NCBI GenBank assembly: GCA_041653495.1
Contig: JBAZFF010000004.1
Coordinates: 1 to 44,951 of the forward strand
DNA from: JBAZFF01 sp041653495
GTDB lineage: Bacteria; Patescibacteriota; Minisyncoccia; Minisyncoccales; RBG-13-42-11
Length of the DNA: 44,951 nucleotides
Direction of reading: 5' to 3'
Part shown: in pieces, positions 35,994-44,951 of the stretch
Position numbering within the stretch: position 1 is the first letter of the stretch
Layout of the letters: each line of letters begins with the position of its first letter
Made by a program: the position numbers and the translations under genes
Notes under the pieces: model-generated
Told to the model about the DNA's origin: nothing
Seen by the model: the letters and a program-made list of their open reading frames with translations, nothing else
Databases searched by the model: none

Positions 35994-38222
35994 TTAGACT
36001 TTCTTCCATTCCTCGTCTTCGCCTTCTTCTCCTGGTGGCACCGCTGGCGGTACAGGTATAGATGTCTGTTCTGGAAGAGATTCCATATTTACTCCCGGAT
36101 TTGCATAAACTTCTCTGGGTTTTGCTCCTTCTCCCGGGCCTATGATTCCCCTGTCCTCAAGTATGTCCAAAAGTCTAGCCGCTCTGGCGTACCCCACCCT
36201 CAGTCTTCTCTGCAGCAGAGAAGCGGAGCCTTTTCTGGATTCTATGACAATTTTCTTTGCTTCCTCGTACAGAGGATCTTCTTCGTCCGATCCGAAATCA
36301 ATATCTCCGCCGACTGTCGTGTCCAAGGTTCTCTGCAGATCCTGAGACATATCGCCTTCTATGTCAGCCCCTTCTCCGTCTCCCAATTTGAAATGTCCGT
36401 TGTTAGCCTCTATGAAATCCACTACTCTCCTGACTTCTTTCTCAGAGGCGTAGGCCCCCTGGATTCTCTTTGGCTTTCCGTTATCCGCCGATATGTATAA
36501 TAAGTCCCCGGCCCCCAGCAATTTCTCCGCGCCTGAAGTGTCTAAGACAGTCCTGGAGTCTATTTGGGAGGCGACCTGGAAGCTTACCCTAGAAGTGATG
36601 TTCGCCTTAATGGTGCCTGTAATAACCTCCACAGACGGCCTCTGGGTGGCTAAAACAAGGTGTATTCCTACGGCTCTGGCCATCTGGGCCAATCTCACTA
36701 TTCCGGCTTCCATCTCCTTTCCCTTGATAGACATTAAATCCGCCAGCTCATCTATAATCAGCACTATGTAGGGCAGAGGCTCGTCCCCGTCTTTCATTAC
36801 TTTCTGGTTATAGCTGGCTATGTTCCTGGAGCCGTTCGCGGACAGTACGTCAAACCTCCTTTCCATTTCGGAAGCCAGCCATCTCAAGGCGTTAACCGTC
36901 CTCTGGGCGTCGTAAATCACGGGGCATAACAAATGAGGCAGCTCTTTATAAGCTGAAAACTCTACTCTCTTTGGATCGACTAAGATGAGTCTCATTATTT
37001 CGGGGGAATTTTGATACAAGAGGCCTATGATCAGGCTGTTTAAGAATATTGTTTTCCCGGTGCCAGTAGCTCCGGCGACAAGCATATGGGGCATTCTGGT
37101 CAAGTCAGCATAACAATTGGCCCCGGAAACGTCCTTGCCTAAAGCAACTATCAGGTTGGAAGCATTCTTTTGAAAATCGGGGCTGGCCACCATCTCCCTC
37201 AAACCCACCTTGGCTCTTTCTTTATTCGGTATTTCTATCCCGACAAGAGGTTTCCCGGGGATAGGGGCTTCTATCCTGATAGACTGGGAGGCCAAAGCCA
37301 AGGATAGATTATTAGAAAGACCCGTGATCTTCGACAGCTTAATTCCTTCTGCGGGCTTCAAGCTGTATTGGGTGACCGTAGGGCCTATGACAACTTCCGA
37401 CATCTCAACCTTCAGCCCGAAATTCTCCAGGGTTTTTTTGATTATGGCGGAATTATTGACGGTATCCCCCGCCGTAGCCTTTCCTTTATCGTTCTCCAAT
37501 AAATCTATGGGTGGAATCTTATATTCCCCCACTGCCACTTTGGAAGCCGGGACCTCTTTTGATTTCAGTTCCAGAGCCATTTTCTCCTTTGGCGATTCTT
37601 CCCTCTCCCTGGGTTCCAATTCCTTTACTTTCAGTTTCGGTGAGAAAATCTGCTTCATCAGAGACGGCTTCTCTTCCAGAACTTCCTTGTCCACTTTCTG
37701 GGCTTTAGGCGCCGGCTTTACCAGATACCAGAAGATCAACCCGCCCACGAATATCACTCCAGAGAATACTACCTTGGAAACAATGAGGCCGAAGAGTTCA
37801 ATAAAAGGCCAGCTGAAAATATACCCTATCTTGCCGCCGTATAAAATGCCAGGGTTAAAGCTTTCCAGAATCCCTGCCATCCCGATGGTAAATAAAAGCA
37901 TGGACAGTATGGCAGGCCCTAAAAACCTGTCATACCTGGTCTTGAAGAAAGCGAAGGCCACTAAACCTAAAATAAAAGGGAGTATCACTACTCCTTTCCC
38001 AACTAAAAAGGTAAGGCCTTTTACTATACCGTCGCCCGCCATTCCGGCCTGTTTAAAAAAGCTTAAGGCCACTATAATGGCGACTATCATAACAACAACT
38101 CCCCATATCCACTTCTTGGTTTCCTCCGGTACTGTAAAAAAACTGAATAGTTTTACAAGATTGAATTTATTTTTCGGGGAAATATTGTTAAGAGCTCTTT
38201 TTTTGCTGTTTTTCTTTTTCAT
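35994..38222 (-). CDS. ftsK: DNA translocase FtsK/SpoIIIE
   Basis: A 742-aa translocase. An N-terminal membrane part (four or five helices within residues ~30-170) is followed by a short charged linker and the alpha domain (YKIPPIDLLEND). The RecA-like motor has Walker A VAGATGTGKTIFLNSL near residue 380, Walker B PYIVLIIDELADLMSIKG and LATQRPSVEVITG. The C-terminal gamma winged helix (ASLLQRRLRVGYARAARLLDILE) reads DNA polarity. It pumps chromosome ends through the division septum. The start overlaps the end of rpoC by 35 bases. Confidence 0.96.
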   Translation of the reverse strand: MKKKNSKKRALNNISPKNKFNLVKLFSFFTVPEETKKWIWGVVVMIVAIIVALSFFKQAGMAGDGIVKGLTFLVGKGVVILPFILGLVAFAFFKTRYDRFLGPAILSMLLFTIGMAGILESFNPGILYGGKIGYIFSWPFIELFGLIVSKVVFSGVIFVGGLIFWYLVKPAPKAQKVDKEVLEEKPSLMKQIFSPKLKVKELEPREREESPKEKMALELKSKEVPASKVAVGEYKIPPIDLLENDKGKATAGDTVNNSAIIKKTLENFGLKVEMSEVVIGPTVTQYSLKPAEGIKLSKITGLSNNLSLALASQSIRIEAPIPGKPLVGIEIPNKERAKVGLREMVASPDFQKNASNLIVALGKDVSGANCYADLTRMPHMLVAGATGTGKTIFLNSLIIGLLYQNSPEIMRLILVDPKRVEFSAYKELPHLLCPVIYDAQRTVNALRWLASEMERRFDVLSANGSRNIASYNQKVMKDGDEPLPYIVLIIDELADLMSIKGKEMEAGIVRLAQMARAVGIHLVLATQRPSVEVITGTIKANITSRVSFQVASQIDSRTVLDTSGAEKLLGAGDLLYISADNGKPKRIQGAYASEKEVRRVVDFIEANNGHFKLGDGEGADIEGDMSQDLQRTLDTTVGGDIDFGSDEEDPLYEEAKKIVIESRKGSASLLQRRLRVGYARAARLLDILEDRGIIGPGEGAKPREVYANPGVNMESLPEQTSIPVPPAVPPGEEGEDEEWKKV

Positions 38223-41200
38223 CTCTAAAGCCTGTGCCTGCTGGTATCAGTTTACCAATTACCACATTTTCTTTCAATCCTCTCAGCTTGTCTTCCTTGC
38301 CCTCCAAAGAAGCCTTTATTAAGACGCGGGATGTTTCCTGGAAGGAAGCTGCTGATAAGAAGCTGTCTGTAGTCAAGGCAACTCTTGAAATTCCAAGCAG
38401 GATAGGAACAGCTTTAATAAGTTTTTTGTCTTCTTTTTTCAGCCTCACATTCTCTTCGCTAACCCTGGCCCTCTCCGTTATTTCTCCAATACTGAAGAAT
38501 GAATTCCCCGGATCCTTTATTCTCATCCTTGAAAACATCTGCCTGCAGATAGCTTCCACGTGCTTATCATGAATCAAAGCTCCCTGGGAGACGTAAATCT
38601 TCTGTATCTCCCTTATAATATACCTCTGGGTGGCTTCAACATCAGTAAGCTTGAATAATTCCTTTAAGTCCAGATTCCCTTCGCAGAGCTGCTGGCCCTT
38701 CTTTACCTTGTCTCCTAAACTAACCCATACGGCGGCTTTGGGATTTATCTTGTATTCCAAAACCTCAAGCCTCTTGGCCTTTATTTCATCCGGTTTTATC
38801 TTTACGATTTTATCTTGCGTTATTTCAATGACTTTCCCGTCCGCCTGGGAAATTTCCGCTTTTCCGTTCGGGGATCTGGCTTCGAATATTTCCTGCACCC
38901 TGGGAAGACCCATGGTGATATCCCCTCCGCCGGCTACTCCTCCGGTATGGAAAGTCCTCATGGTAAGCTGCGTTCCGGGTTCTCCTATTGCCTGAGCGGC
39001 AACGATTCCGACGGCTTCTCCGAGTTCCACCAGCTTGGTTCTTCCGAGATCCCAGCCGTAGCACTTCTGGCACACTCCCCTATGGGACTTGCAGGTCAAA
39101 AGAGACCTGACTGTCACCTTCTCTGTCCCGGCCGCCACTATTTTTTCAGTCTTCTCCCAGTCTAAAATATCTCCGGCCTTGCAAATCTTCGGAATGTCGT
39201 CCAAGACTACTCTGCCTAAAATCTTGTAGGCGAAGTTCTGGCCCAGATCATCCGCATCTTTTCTGTAGAGAACCATCCCCTCTGAGTCTTTGCAGTCGTT
39301 CTCTGAAACTATTATATCGTGAGAAACATCCACCAGCCTCCTGGTCAGATATCCTGCCGTAGAAGTACGGAGAGCCGTATCTGCCGTTCCTTTTCTGGCT
39401 CCGTGGGTGGAAATAAAGTATTCCAAAACGTCAAACCCTTCCTTAAAGGAACTCTTAATGGGCAATTCTATAATCTGCCCGGCGGGGTTGATCACCAGTC
39501 CCTTCATTCCGCTCATCTGGACGGGCTGCCCCCAGGAACCCTTGGCTCCAGACATAATTATCCTGAAGACGGAACCGTCTTTGGGCAAAGTTTTTGGAAC
39601 CAGCTCCTCTATCTTTGTCTTAACCTTGCTCCAAATCTCAATTACCTTGGCGGATTTTTCTTCTTTAGATAAAAGTCCTTTTCTGTAATGCTCTTCCACT
39701 TTTTCAACTTCAGCTTCTGCTTCCTTGATGATGCTTCCCTTTTCGGGAGGAACAATCAGATCATCCATTCCCCAGGAAGTGCCGGACCAAGTTGAATATT
39801 CAAAACCCAAAGCCTTTACTTTGTCCAAAAACTCAACTGTCTTTTCCGATCCCAATTCTCTTAAAATATTCTTTGTAAGATTCTCCAAATCCTTTATTTT
39901 CATTTCTGCGTTCTGGAAAGGAAGTTCTGCCGGCAAAGCCTCGTTGAATATTATCCTCCCCACGCTTGTTTCCACCATCTCCTTTCCCAGCCTGACTTTC
40001 ACTCTGGCTTTCAGGCTGACGTCTCCGTTTTCGTTGCTCATTATTGCTTCTTCCGGAGAAGAAAAGACTTTCCCTTCGCCTTTGGCTCCTTCCTCAATCA
40101 TAGTAATGAAATAGCAACCCAAAGCTATGTCCTGATGCAAAGTCACTATGGGAGTTCCGGTTGCCGGCTTCAATAAATTCTGAGTCGAAAGCATCAATTC
40201 TCTGGCTTCCTGCTGAGCCTCGTCGGACAAAGGCAGGTGAACCGCCATCTGGTCTCCGTCGAAGTCGGCGTTAAAAGCCTTGCAAACCATCGGGTGGAGT
40301 TTTATTGACTCTCCTTCTATTAAAATAGGATAAAAAGCCTGAATTCCGAGCCTGTGCAGAGTAGGCGCTCTGTTTAACATAACCACCTTATTGGCGACAA
40401 CCTCCTCTAGAATGGCCCAGACTTCATCAGTCTGTTCTTCTATTAATCTCGAAGCTCCCCTCACATTGTAAGCCAGTTCCCTCTCAAGAATCTTATGTAT
40501 TACAAAAGGCTTAAACAGCTCCAAAGCCATTATTTTGGGAAGTCCAACCTGGCTCAGTTTCAACTGGGGACCCACGACAATGACCGATCTTCCCGAATAG
40601 TCCACCCTTTTCCCCAAAAGATTCTGCCTGAACCTTCCCTGCTTCCCTTTCAAAATATCTGCAAGGGATTTTAAAAGCCTCTTCCCGCCGGTAGTGGCCA
40701 CAGTCATAGTCCCTTTTCTCATGCTGTTGTCTATTAAAGCGTCCACTGCTTCCTGCAACATCCTCTTTTCGTTCCTGACGATGACTTCGGGAGACCCGAT
40801 CTCAAGCAAGTATTTCAAACGATTGTTGCGGTTGATCACTCTCCTGTACAAATCGTTCAAATCGGAAGAAGCGTATCTCCCTCCGTCTAGCTGCACCATG
40901 GGCCTCAAATCAGGAGGAATAACGGGCAAGACTGTCATAAACATCCATTCGGGCCTTACCAAAGCTCTCAGCATTCCCTTGAACAATCTCAGCCTCAGCA
41001 ATATCTTCCTCCTTGAAGCGGGCTGGGCTTCCTTCAATTCCTCGTCCAGTTTGTGTATTTCCTTTTTCAGATCTATTGATTTGAATATGTTCAAAAGGAC
41101 TTCCGCCCCGGTTCCGGCCTCAAAAGCCTCTCCGTATTTCATGGAAAGCCTCTGGTAATCCACTTCGGACAAAACCTTCATAACAGACAGATTATTTATT

Positions 41201-41748
41201 TCGTCTTTTGCTCTGTCCCTAGCGGATTTCAGGTCTCCGAGTGAAGGAGCATCTTTCCCGGTTTTCTTTTCTTTCGACTTCTGCTTGAACTCTTTTTCCA
41301 CTTCTCCCAAAAGCCTCTTTTTTGCGTCCTCATTCACGCTGGTTATTATATAAGCTGCAAAATATATCACCTTTTCCAGCTGCTGCATCGGTATATCCAA
41401 AACCATTCCCATCCTTGAGGGAACCCCCCTTAAAAACCAAATATGGGAGCAGGGGCTGGCTAATTTTATATGCCCCATCCTCTCTCTCCTGACTGCGGCT
41501 TTGGTCACCTCGACGCCGCACCTGTCGCAAACCATTCCTTTATAGCGGATCCTCTTGTACTTTCCGCAATAGCATTCGTAATCTTTAGTAGGGCCGAAGA
41601 TCCTTTCGCAAAACAAACCGTCTTTCTCGGCTCTCTGGGTCCTGTAGTTTATGGTCTCGGGCTTGGTCACCTCTCCCTTAGACCAGTTCAGTATCTCTTC
41701 GGGTGAAGCTAGCTTTATTCTTATGGCTTCTAGGTCTGATACGTACAT
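38188..41748 (-). CDS. rpoC: RNA polymerase subunit beta'
   Basis: A 1186-aa beta' subunit. N-terminal zinc site CYCGKYKRIRYKGMVCDRCG, sigma-binding clamp helices, VDYSGRSVIVVGPQL, and the catalytic NADFDGDQMAVHLPLS near residue 495 (Mg-binding Asp triad). Rim and trigger-loop region AQAIGEPGTQLTMRTFHTGG and a second zinc cluster (CKSHRGVCQKCYGWD) are present. The C-terminus (VIGKLIPAGTGF...) is complete. Shorter than the ~1400 residues of E. coli because the large lineage inserts are missing. It starts 3 bases after rpoB. Confidence 0.98.
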   Translation of the reverse strand: MYVSDLEAIRIKLASPEEILNWSKGEVTKPETINYRTQRAEKDGLFCERIFGPTKDYECYCGKYKRIRYKGMVCDRCGVEVTKAAVRRERMGHIKLASPCSHIWFLRGVPSRMGMVLDIPMQQLEKVIYFAAYIITSVNEDAKKRLLGEVEKEFKQKSKEKKTGKDAPSLGDLKSARDRAKDEINNLSVMKVLSEVDYQRLSMKYGEAFEAGTGAEVLLNIFKSIDLKKEIHKLDEELKEAQPASRRKILLRLRLFKGMLRALVRPEWMFMTVLPVIPPDLRPMVQLDGGRYASSDLNDLYRRVINRNNRLKYLLEIGSPEVIVRNEKRMLQEAVDALIDNSMRKGTMTVATTGGKRLLKSLADILKGKQGRFRQNLLGKRVDYSGRSVIVVGPQLKLSQVGLPKIMALELFKPFVIHKILERELAYNVRGASRLIEEQTDEVWAILEEVVANKVVMLNRAPTLHRLGIQAFYPILIEGESIKLHPMVCKAFNADFDGDQMAVHLPLSDEAQQEARELMLSTQNLLKPATGTPIVTLHQDIALGCYFITMIEEGAKGEGKVFSSPEEAIMSNENGDVSLKARVKVRLGKEMVETSVGRIIFNEALPAELPFQNAEMKIKDLENLTKNILRELGSEKTVEFLDKVKALGFEYSTWSGTSWGMDDLIVPPEKGSIIKEAEAEVEKVEEHYRKGLLSKEEKSAKVIEIWSKVKTKIEELVPKTLPKDGSVFRIIMSGAKGSWGQPVQMSGMKGLVINPAGQIIELPIKSSFKEGFDVLEYFISTHGARKGTADTALRTSTAGYLTRRLVDVSHDIIVSENDCKDSEGMVLYRKDADDLGQNFAYKILGRVVLDDIPKICKAGDILDWEKTEKIVAAGTEKVTVRSLLTCKSHRGVCQKCYGWDLGRTKLVELGEAVGIVAAQAIGEPGTQLTMRTFHTGGVAGGGDITMGLPRVQEIFEARSPNGKAEISQADGKVIEITQDKIVKIKPDEIKAKRLEVLEYKINPKAAVWVSLGDKVKKGQQLCEGNLDLKELFKLTDVEATQRYIIREIQKIYVSQGALIHDKHVEAICRQMFSRMRIKDPGNSFFSIGEITERARVSEENVRLKKEDKKLIKAVPILLGISRVALTTDSFLSAASFQETSRVLIKASLEGKEDKLRGLKENVVIGKLIPAGTGFRDEKEKQQKKSS

Positions 41749-41751
41749 AGT

Positions 41752-44700
41752 TTAGTTTTTATCCTTGTCTTTTTCTTTTACTTCGACGCTCAATCCCAAG
41801 GCTTTTATTTCAGCGACTAACAAGTTGAAGGCTGCCGGAATATTGGGATTCTTTATCTTCTCGCCTTTCAAGATTGATTCGTAAGTGGCTGCTCTTCCCG
41901 TGACATCGTCCGATTTTATAGTCAGCATTTCCTGGAGGGTATGGGCTGCCCCGTATCCTTCCAATGCCCACACTTCCATCTCTCCAAACCTCTGCCCTCC
42001 GAATTGAGCTTTTCCTCCCAAGGGCTGCTGGGTGATCAAAGAATAGGGGCCTATGGACCTCATGTGGATCTTGTCTTCCACCATGTGGATCAACTTCATC
42101 ATATATATCTGCCCTACGGTAATGGGCTTGGGAAATGCTTTTCCTGTTCTTCCGTCAAACAGCTGGATTTTCCCGTCTTCGGGCAACCCCGCTTCTTTCA
42201 GCTCCCTTTTTATGTCCTCTTCGTTGGCCCCGGCCAAGGAAGGAGTGATGGCCCTGTATCCCAATTTGTCTGCCGCCCATCCTAAATGAGTCTCTAGAAC
42301 CTGGCCCAAGTTCATTCTGGAGGTTACGCTGATTGGATTCAAAATAATATCAACCGGAGTCCCGTCTGCCATGAAAGGCATTTCTTCCTGAGGCAATACC
42401 AGAGAAACAATACCCTTGTTCCCGTGCCTCCCGGCCAGCTTGTCTCCGGCTGTGATCTTCCTCAATTGGGCTACCTCAACTTCCACTCTCTTTATGACTC
42501 CCGGCTCTAGCTTGTGTCCCAATTCTCTGGAGAATATCTTAACCCCTATTACTCTTCCCCTCTTTCCGTGTTCCATGAGCAAAGAAGAATCCTTTACTTC
42601 CCTGGATTTCTCTCCGAAGATTGCCCTTAACAATCTTTCTTCTGCCGTAAGGTCTGCTTCTCCTTTCGGGGAAATCTTTCCGACTAGAATATCATTAGGC
42701 CCTATTTCAGCCCCCACCCTTATAATACCTTCCTCGTCCAAATCCTTCAGCTTCTCTTCCGAAACATTGGGGATATCCGGGGTAGTCTGCTCCGGCCCCA
42801 ATTTGGTTTCCCTGACATCACAGGTGAAGCTCTCTATGTGTATGGAAGTATAAATGTCGTCTTTCACCAGTCTTTCTGATATTACAACTGCATCTTCAAA
42901 GTTTCCCCCTCTCCAAGGCATAAAAGCAACCAGCACGTTCTTTCCCAAAGCCAAAACTCCCTGAGATATTGATCCCCCGTCCGTCAAGACATCGCCCTTT
43001 TTGACCCTCTGCCCCTTTTGGACAATGGGTTTTTGGTGAAAACAAGTATACTGGTTAGTCCTGATAAAAATCCTTAATTCATAAGTAACGCTCTTCCCGC
43101 TGGCGGGCTTTATTACAATGTGGTTTGCATCAACTTCGGCAACGGTTCCGTCCACTTCCGCCAATACAACTTGGCCTGAGTCCCTGGCCACTATGTCCTC
43201 CACCCCGGTTGAGACAACTGGAGGATCAGGATTGATCAAAGGCACTGACTGCCTCTGCATGTTAGATCCCATCAAAGCGCGGTTAGCATCGTCGTTCTGC
43301 AGAAAAGGGATGCAGGAAGTGGCGATTGAAATAAACTGCTCGGAAGACACATCCACATAAGTTATCTTATCTTTATCAATCATTCCCGCTTCTCCCTTTA
43401 TCCTGGCCTCCACTCTCTGCGGAACAATCTTCCTATCCGCATTCAAGGGGACAGATCCTGAGGCTATATTGTTTTGCTCATCCTGATAAGCGTTGAAATA
43501 TTCTACTTTTGACCCAACCTTGCCGTCCTCCACCTTGAAATAGGGAGTTTCCAAGAATCCGTATTTGTTTATCTTGGCGTAGGAAGCCAAGTGCCCCACC
43601 AGTCCGATATTCGGACCTTCGGGAGTTTCAATAGGGCAAATCCTTCCGTAGTGGGAAGGCTGCACATCTCTAACCTCAAACCCTGCTCTCTCCCTGGTCA
43701 ATCCTCCGGGTCCCGTGGCCGAGAGTCTTCTCTTATGTTCCAATTCGGCCAACGGATTTTCATTGTCCATGAATTGGCACATCTGCGAAGACGTGAAGAA
43801 TTCCTTCACCACGGCCATAAAGGGCCTAGGGTTAATCAATTGGTTGGGGGTTAGAGTATAAATATCCAGAGTGGACATCCTGTCTTTGATTATCCTCTCC
43901 ATTCTCATTAAGCCCACCCTCAGCCTGTTCTGCATCAATTCGTTCAAAGTCCTGACCCTTCTGTTCCCGAGATGGTCTATCTGGTCGGGCTTTGCCCCAG
44001 GGGTATTGTTCAACTTGATTATCTCTCTCATCACCTCTATTACGTCCTGCAATGTCAAAACTCTGTCTTTCGTGTCTATTTCATCCTCGTTTTTCTTTTT
44101 CTTTAATTGGGGAAGCCTCTGCCACATTCTCCATCTTCCAACCTTAGACAGGTCGTATCTCTCAAAATTAAAGAACATATTCTCTATCAGCTCCTTGGCT
44201 GTATCGGGAGTTGCCAGGTCTCCGGGCCTCAATCTCTGGTATATTTCCACAAAAGCCTCGCCCTGGTCTACGGCCGTATCTTTCTTAAAGGTCTCTTCTA
44301 TATATTTTATATCCTCCCCCTTATCAACGTCCTTAAACAAATTCTTAATAGAGTCTGCATCTCCGGCTCCGAAAGCTTTCAAAATAGTGGTAGCCATCAC
44401 CTTTCTCCTTCTGTCTATCTTCACGGCAATTGCCCCGGAGCTTTCGGTTTCAAATTCCAGCCAGGCTCCCCTGTTGGGAATAATCTTGGCACCGAAAGTT
44501 GTCCTGCCTCCGGTTCTCTGGGACGTAAAGAAAGCTCCGGAAGAACGGATCAGCTGGGAAATAGTCACTCTCTCAACTCCATTCACAATAAAAGTCCCCC
44601 TCTCTGTCATCAGGGGGAAATCACACAAAAAGACTTCCTGTTCTTTTATCTCTTTGGTCTTCAGATTAACCAGCTTGGCTTTTACCTTCAAGGAGGCCTC

Positions 44701-44946
44701 AAAAGAGTCGTTGTTCTTCTTTGCCTCGAGATCAGTCTTATATTTGGGCACATCCAGCTTATAGTCTGTAAACCAAAGCTCCATTTCCTTTCCGGCATAG
44801 TCCCTTATGGGGGACACTTCCTGAAACAGCTCCCTTAAATCCCTGTCCCAAAAAAGCCTCCAGTTATCTTTCTGGACTCCTAAGAGGTAGGGAAGCTTTA
44901 GTTCGAGTTTTGATTTAGTGAAATTCTTAACTTTGGAGTGAGTCAT
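41752..44946 (-). CDS. rpoB: RNA polymerase subunit beta
   Basis: A 1064-aa beta subunit with start at ATG 44946 (MTHSKVKNFTKSKLELKLP). Only 5 bases are visible upstream, so the start and any ribosome site are not fully checkable. Recognised parts are FLCDFPLMTERGTFIVNG and the rifampicin-pocket region SSQMCQFMDNENPLAELEHKRR, LSATGPGGL. Then GRICPIETPEGPNIGLV, VAFMPWRGGNFEDAVVIS, KLAGRHGNKGIVS and the C-terminal GGKAQFGGQRFGEMEVWALE. Size is compact, without the beta dispensable inserts. Co-transcribed with rpoC and possibly ftsK. Confidence 0.97.
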   Translation of the reverse strand: MTHSKVKNFTKSKLELKLPYLLGVQKDNWRLFWDRDLRELFQEVSPIRDYAGKEMELWFTDYKLDVPKYKTDLEAKKNNDSFEASLKVKAKLVNLKTKEIKEQEVFLCDFPLMTERGTFIVNGVERVTISQLIRSSGAFFTSQRTGGRTTFGAKIIPNRGAWLEFETESSGAIAVKIDRRRKVMATTILKAFGAGDADSIKNLFKDVDKGEDIKYIEETFKKDTAVDQGEAFVEIYQRLRPGDLATPDTAKELIENMFFNFERYDLSKVGRWRMWQRLPQLKKKKNEDEIDTKDRVLTLQDVIEVMREIIKLNNTPGAKPDQIDHLGNRRVRTLNELMQNRLRVGLMRMERIIKDRMSTLDIYTLTPNQLINPRPFMAVVKEFFTSSQMCQFMDNENPLAELEHKRRLSATGPGGLTRERAGFEVRDVQPSHYGRICPIETPEGPNIGLVGHLASYAKINKYGFLETPYFKVEDGKVGSKVEYFNAYQDEQNNIASGSVPLNADRKIVPQRVEARIKGEAGMIDKDKITYVDVSSEQFISIATSCIPFLQNDDANRALMGSNMQRQSVPLINPDPPVVSTGVEDIVARDSGQVVLAEVDGTVAEVDANHIVIKPASGKSVTYELRIFIRTNQYTCFHQKPIVQKGQRVKKGDVLTDGGSISQGVLALGKNVLVAFMPWRGGNFEDAVVISERLVKDDIYTSIHIESFTCDVRETKLGPEQTTPDIPNVSEEKLKDLDEEGIIRVGAEIGPNDILVGKISPKGEADLTAEERLLRAIFGEKSREVKDSSLLMEHGKRGRVIGVKIFSRELGHKLEPGVIKRVEVEVAQLRKITAGDKLAGRHGNKGIVSLVLPQEEMPFMADGTPVDIILNPISVTSRMNLGQVLETHLGWAADKLGYRAITPSLAGANEEDIKRELKEAGLPEDGKIQLFDGRTGKAFPKPITVGQIYMMKLIHMVEDKIHMRSIGPYSLITQQPLGGKAQFGGQRFGEMEVWALEGYGAAHTLQEMLTIKSDDVTGRAATYESILKGEKIKNPNIPAAFNLLVAEIKALGLSVEVKEKDKDKN

Positions 44947-44951
44947 AATTA

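Overview
The window looks like a piece of a small, streamlined bacterial chromosome of the Patescibacteria (CPR) type, most likely a parcubacterium. This is inferred from gene content: a bifunctional phosphoglucose/phosphomannose isomerase, DUF5320 and DUF134 proteins, a short UvrC, a DUF4015 lipo/membrane-anchored hydrolase-like protein, many small single-pass membrane proteins, tight gene spacing, and tRNA genes without an encoded CCA. TGA is used as an ordinary stop. No phage, IS element or CRISPR array is visible, and no gap without a gene exceeds about 225 bases.

Layout. 1-9391 (nearly all minus strand) is accessory: a truncated HI0933-type flavoprotein, small membrane proteins, a VIT1-like transporter, a DUF4015 protein, a tiny basic 25-codon ORF with a run of hairpins, a cupin, a CDGSH Fe-S protein, a NodB-like protein lacking its catalytic motifs, DUF134 and DUF5320 regulators, a zinc-ribbon protein, a 90-aa protein and tRNA-Asn. 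9388-16098 is one colinear minus-strand block: a nucleotide-pool 'house-cleaning' set (deoxyribosyltransferase-like, Maf, MazG, HD, two NUDIX) running straight into mscS, dnaG and rpoD. tRNA-Ser, htpX and lemA lie just upstream of it. 17791-20333 holds an orphan BECR-like nuclease candidate, a structured RNA/terminator region, groEL and groES under a degenerate CIRCE. 20397-24555 has divergent uvrA and uvrC. 24596-31830 (plus) carries a holin-like protein, secG, an oligopeptide-binding protein with an inserted peptidoglycan-binding domain, pgi/pmi, galU, tRNA-Leu, rnj and trpS. 31786-35771 holds pmm (minus), rpsF-ssb-rpsR (plus), recA and a type IV pilin (minus). 35994-44946 is ftsK, rpoC and rpoB on the minus strand.

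The most unusual signals are regulatory. Two neighbouring genes (8236-8796 and 8948-9220) share near-identical promoters, TTGACA-N17-TATTGT, each with a 26-bp perfect or near-perfect inverted repeat filling the spacer. Another adjacent pair (starts at 5473 and 6496) shares a different inverted-repeat promoter. At least seven operon starts have a -10 box only 6-9 bases before the start codon, so leaderless transcripts appear to be common here. Structured RNA candidates lie at 3447-3531, 7713-7760 (a terminator interlocked with a competing stem) and 18293-18351 (a three-way junction).

All functions are assigned by reading motifs by eye; no database search was possible.
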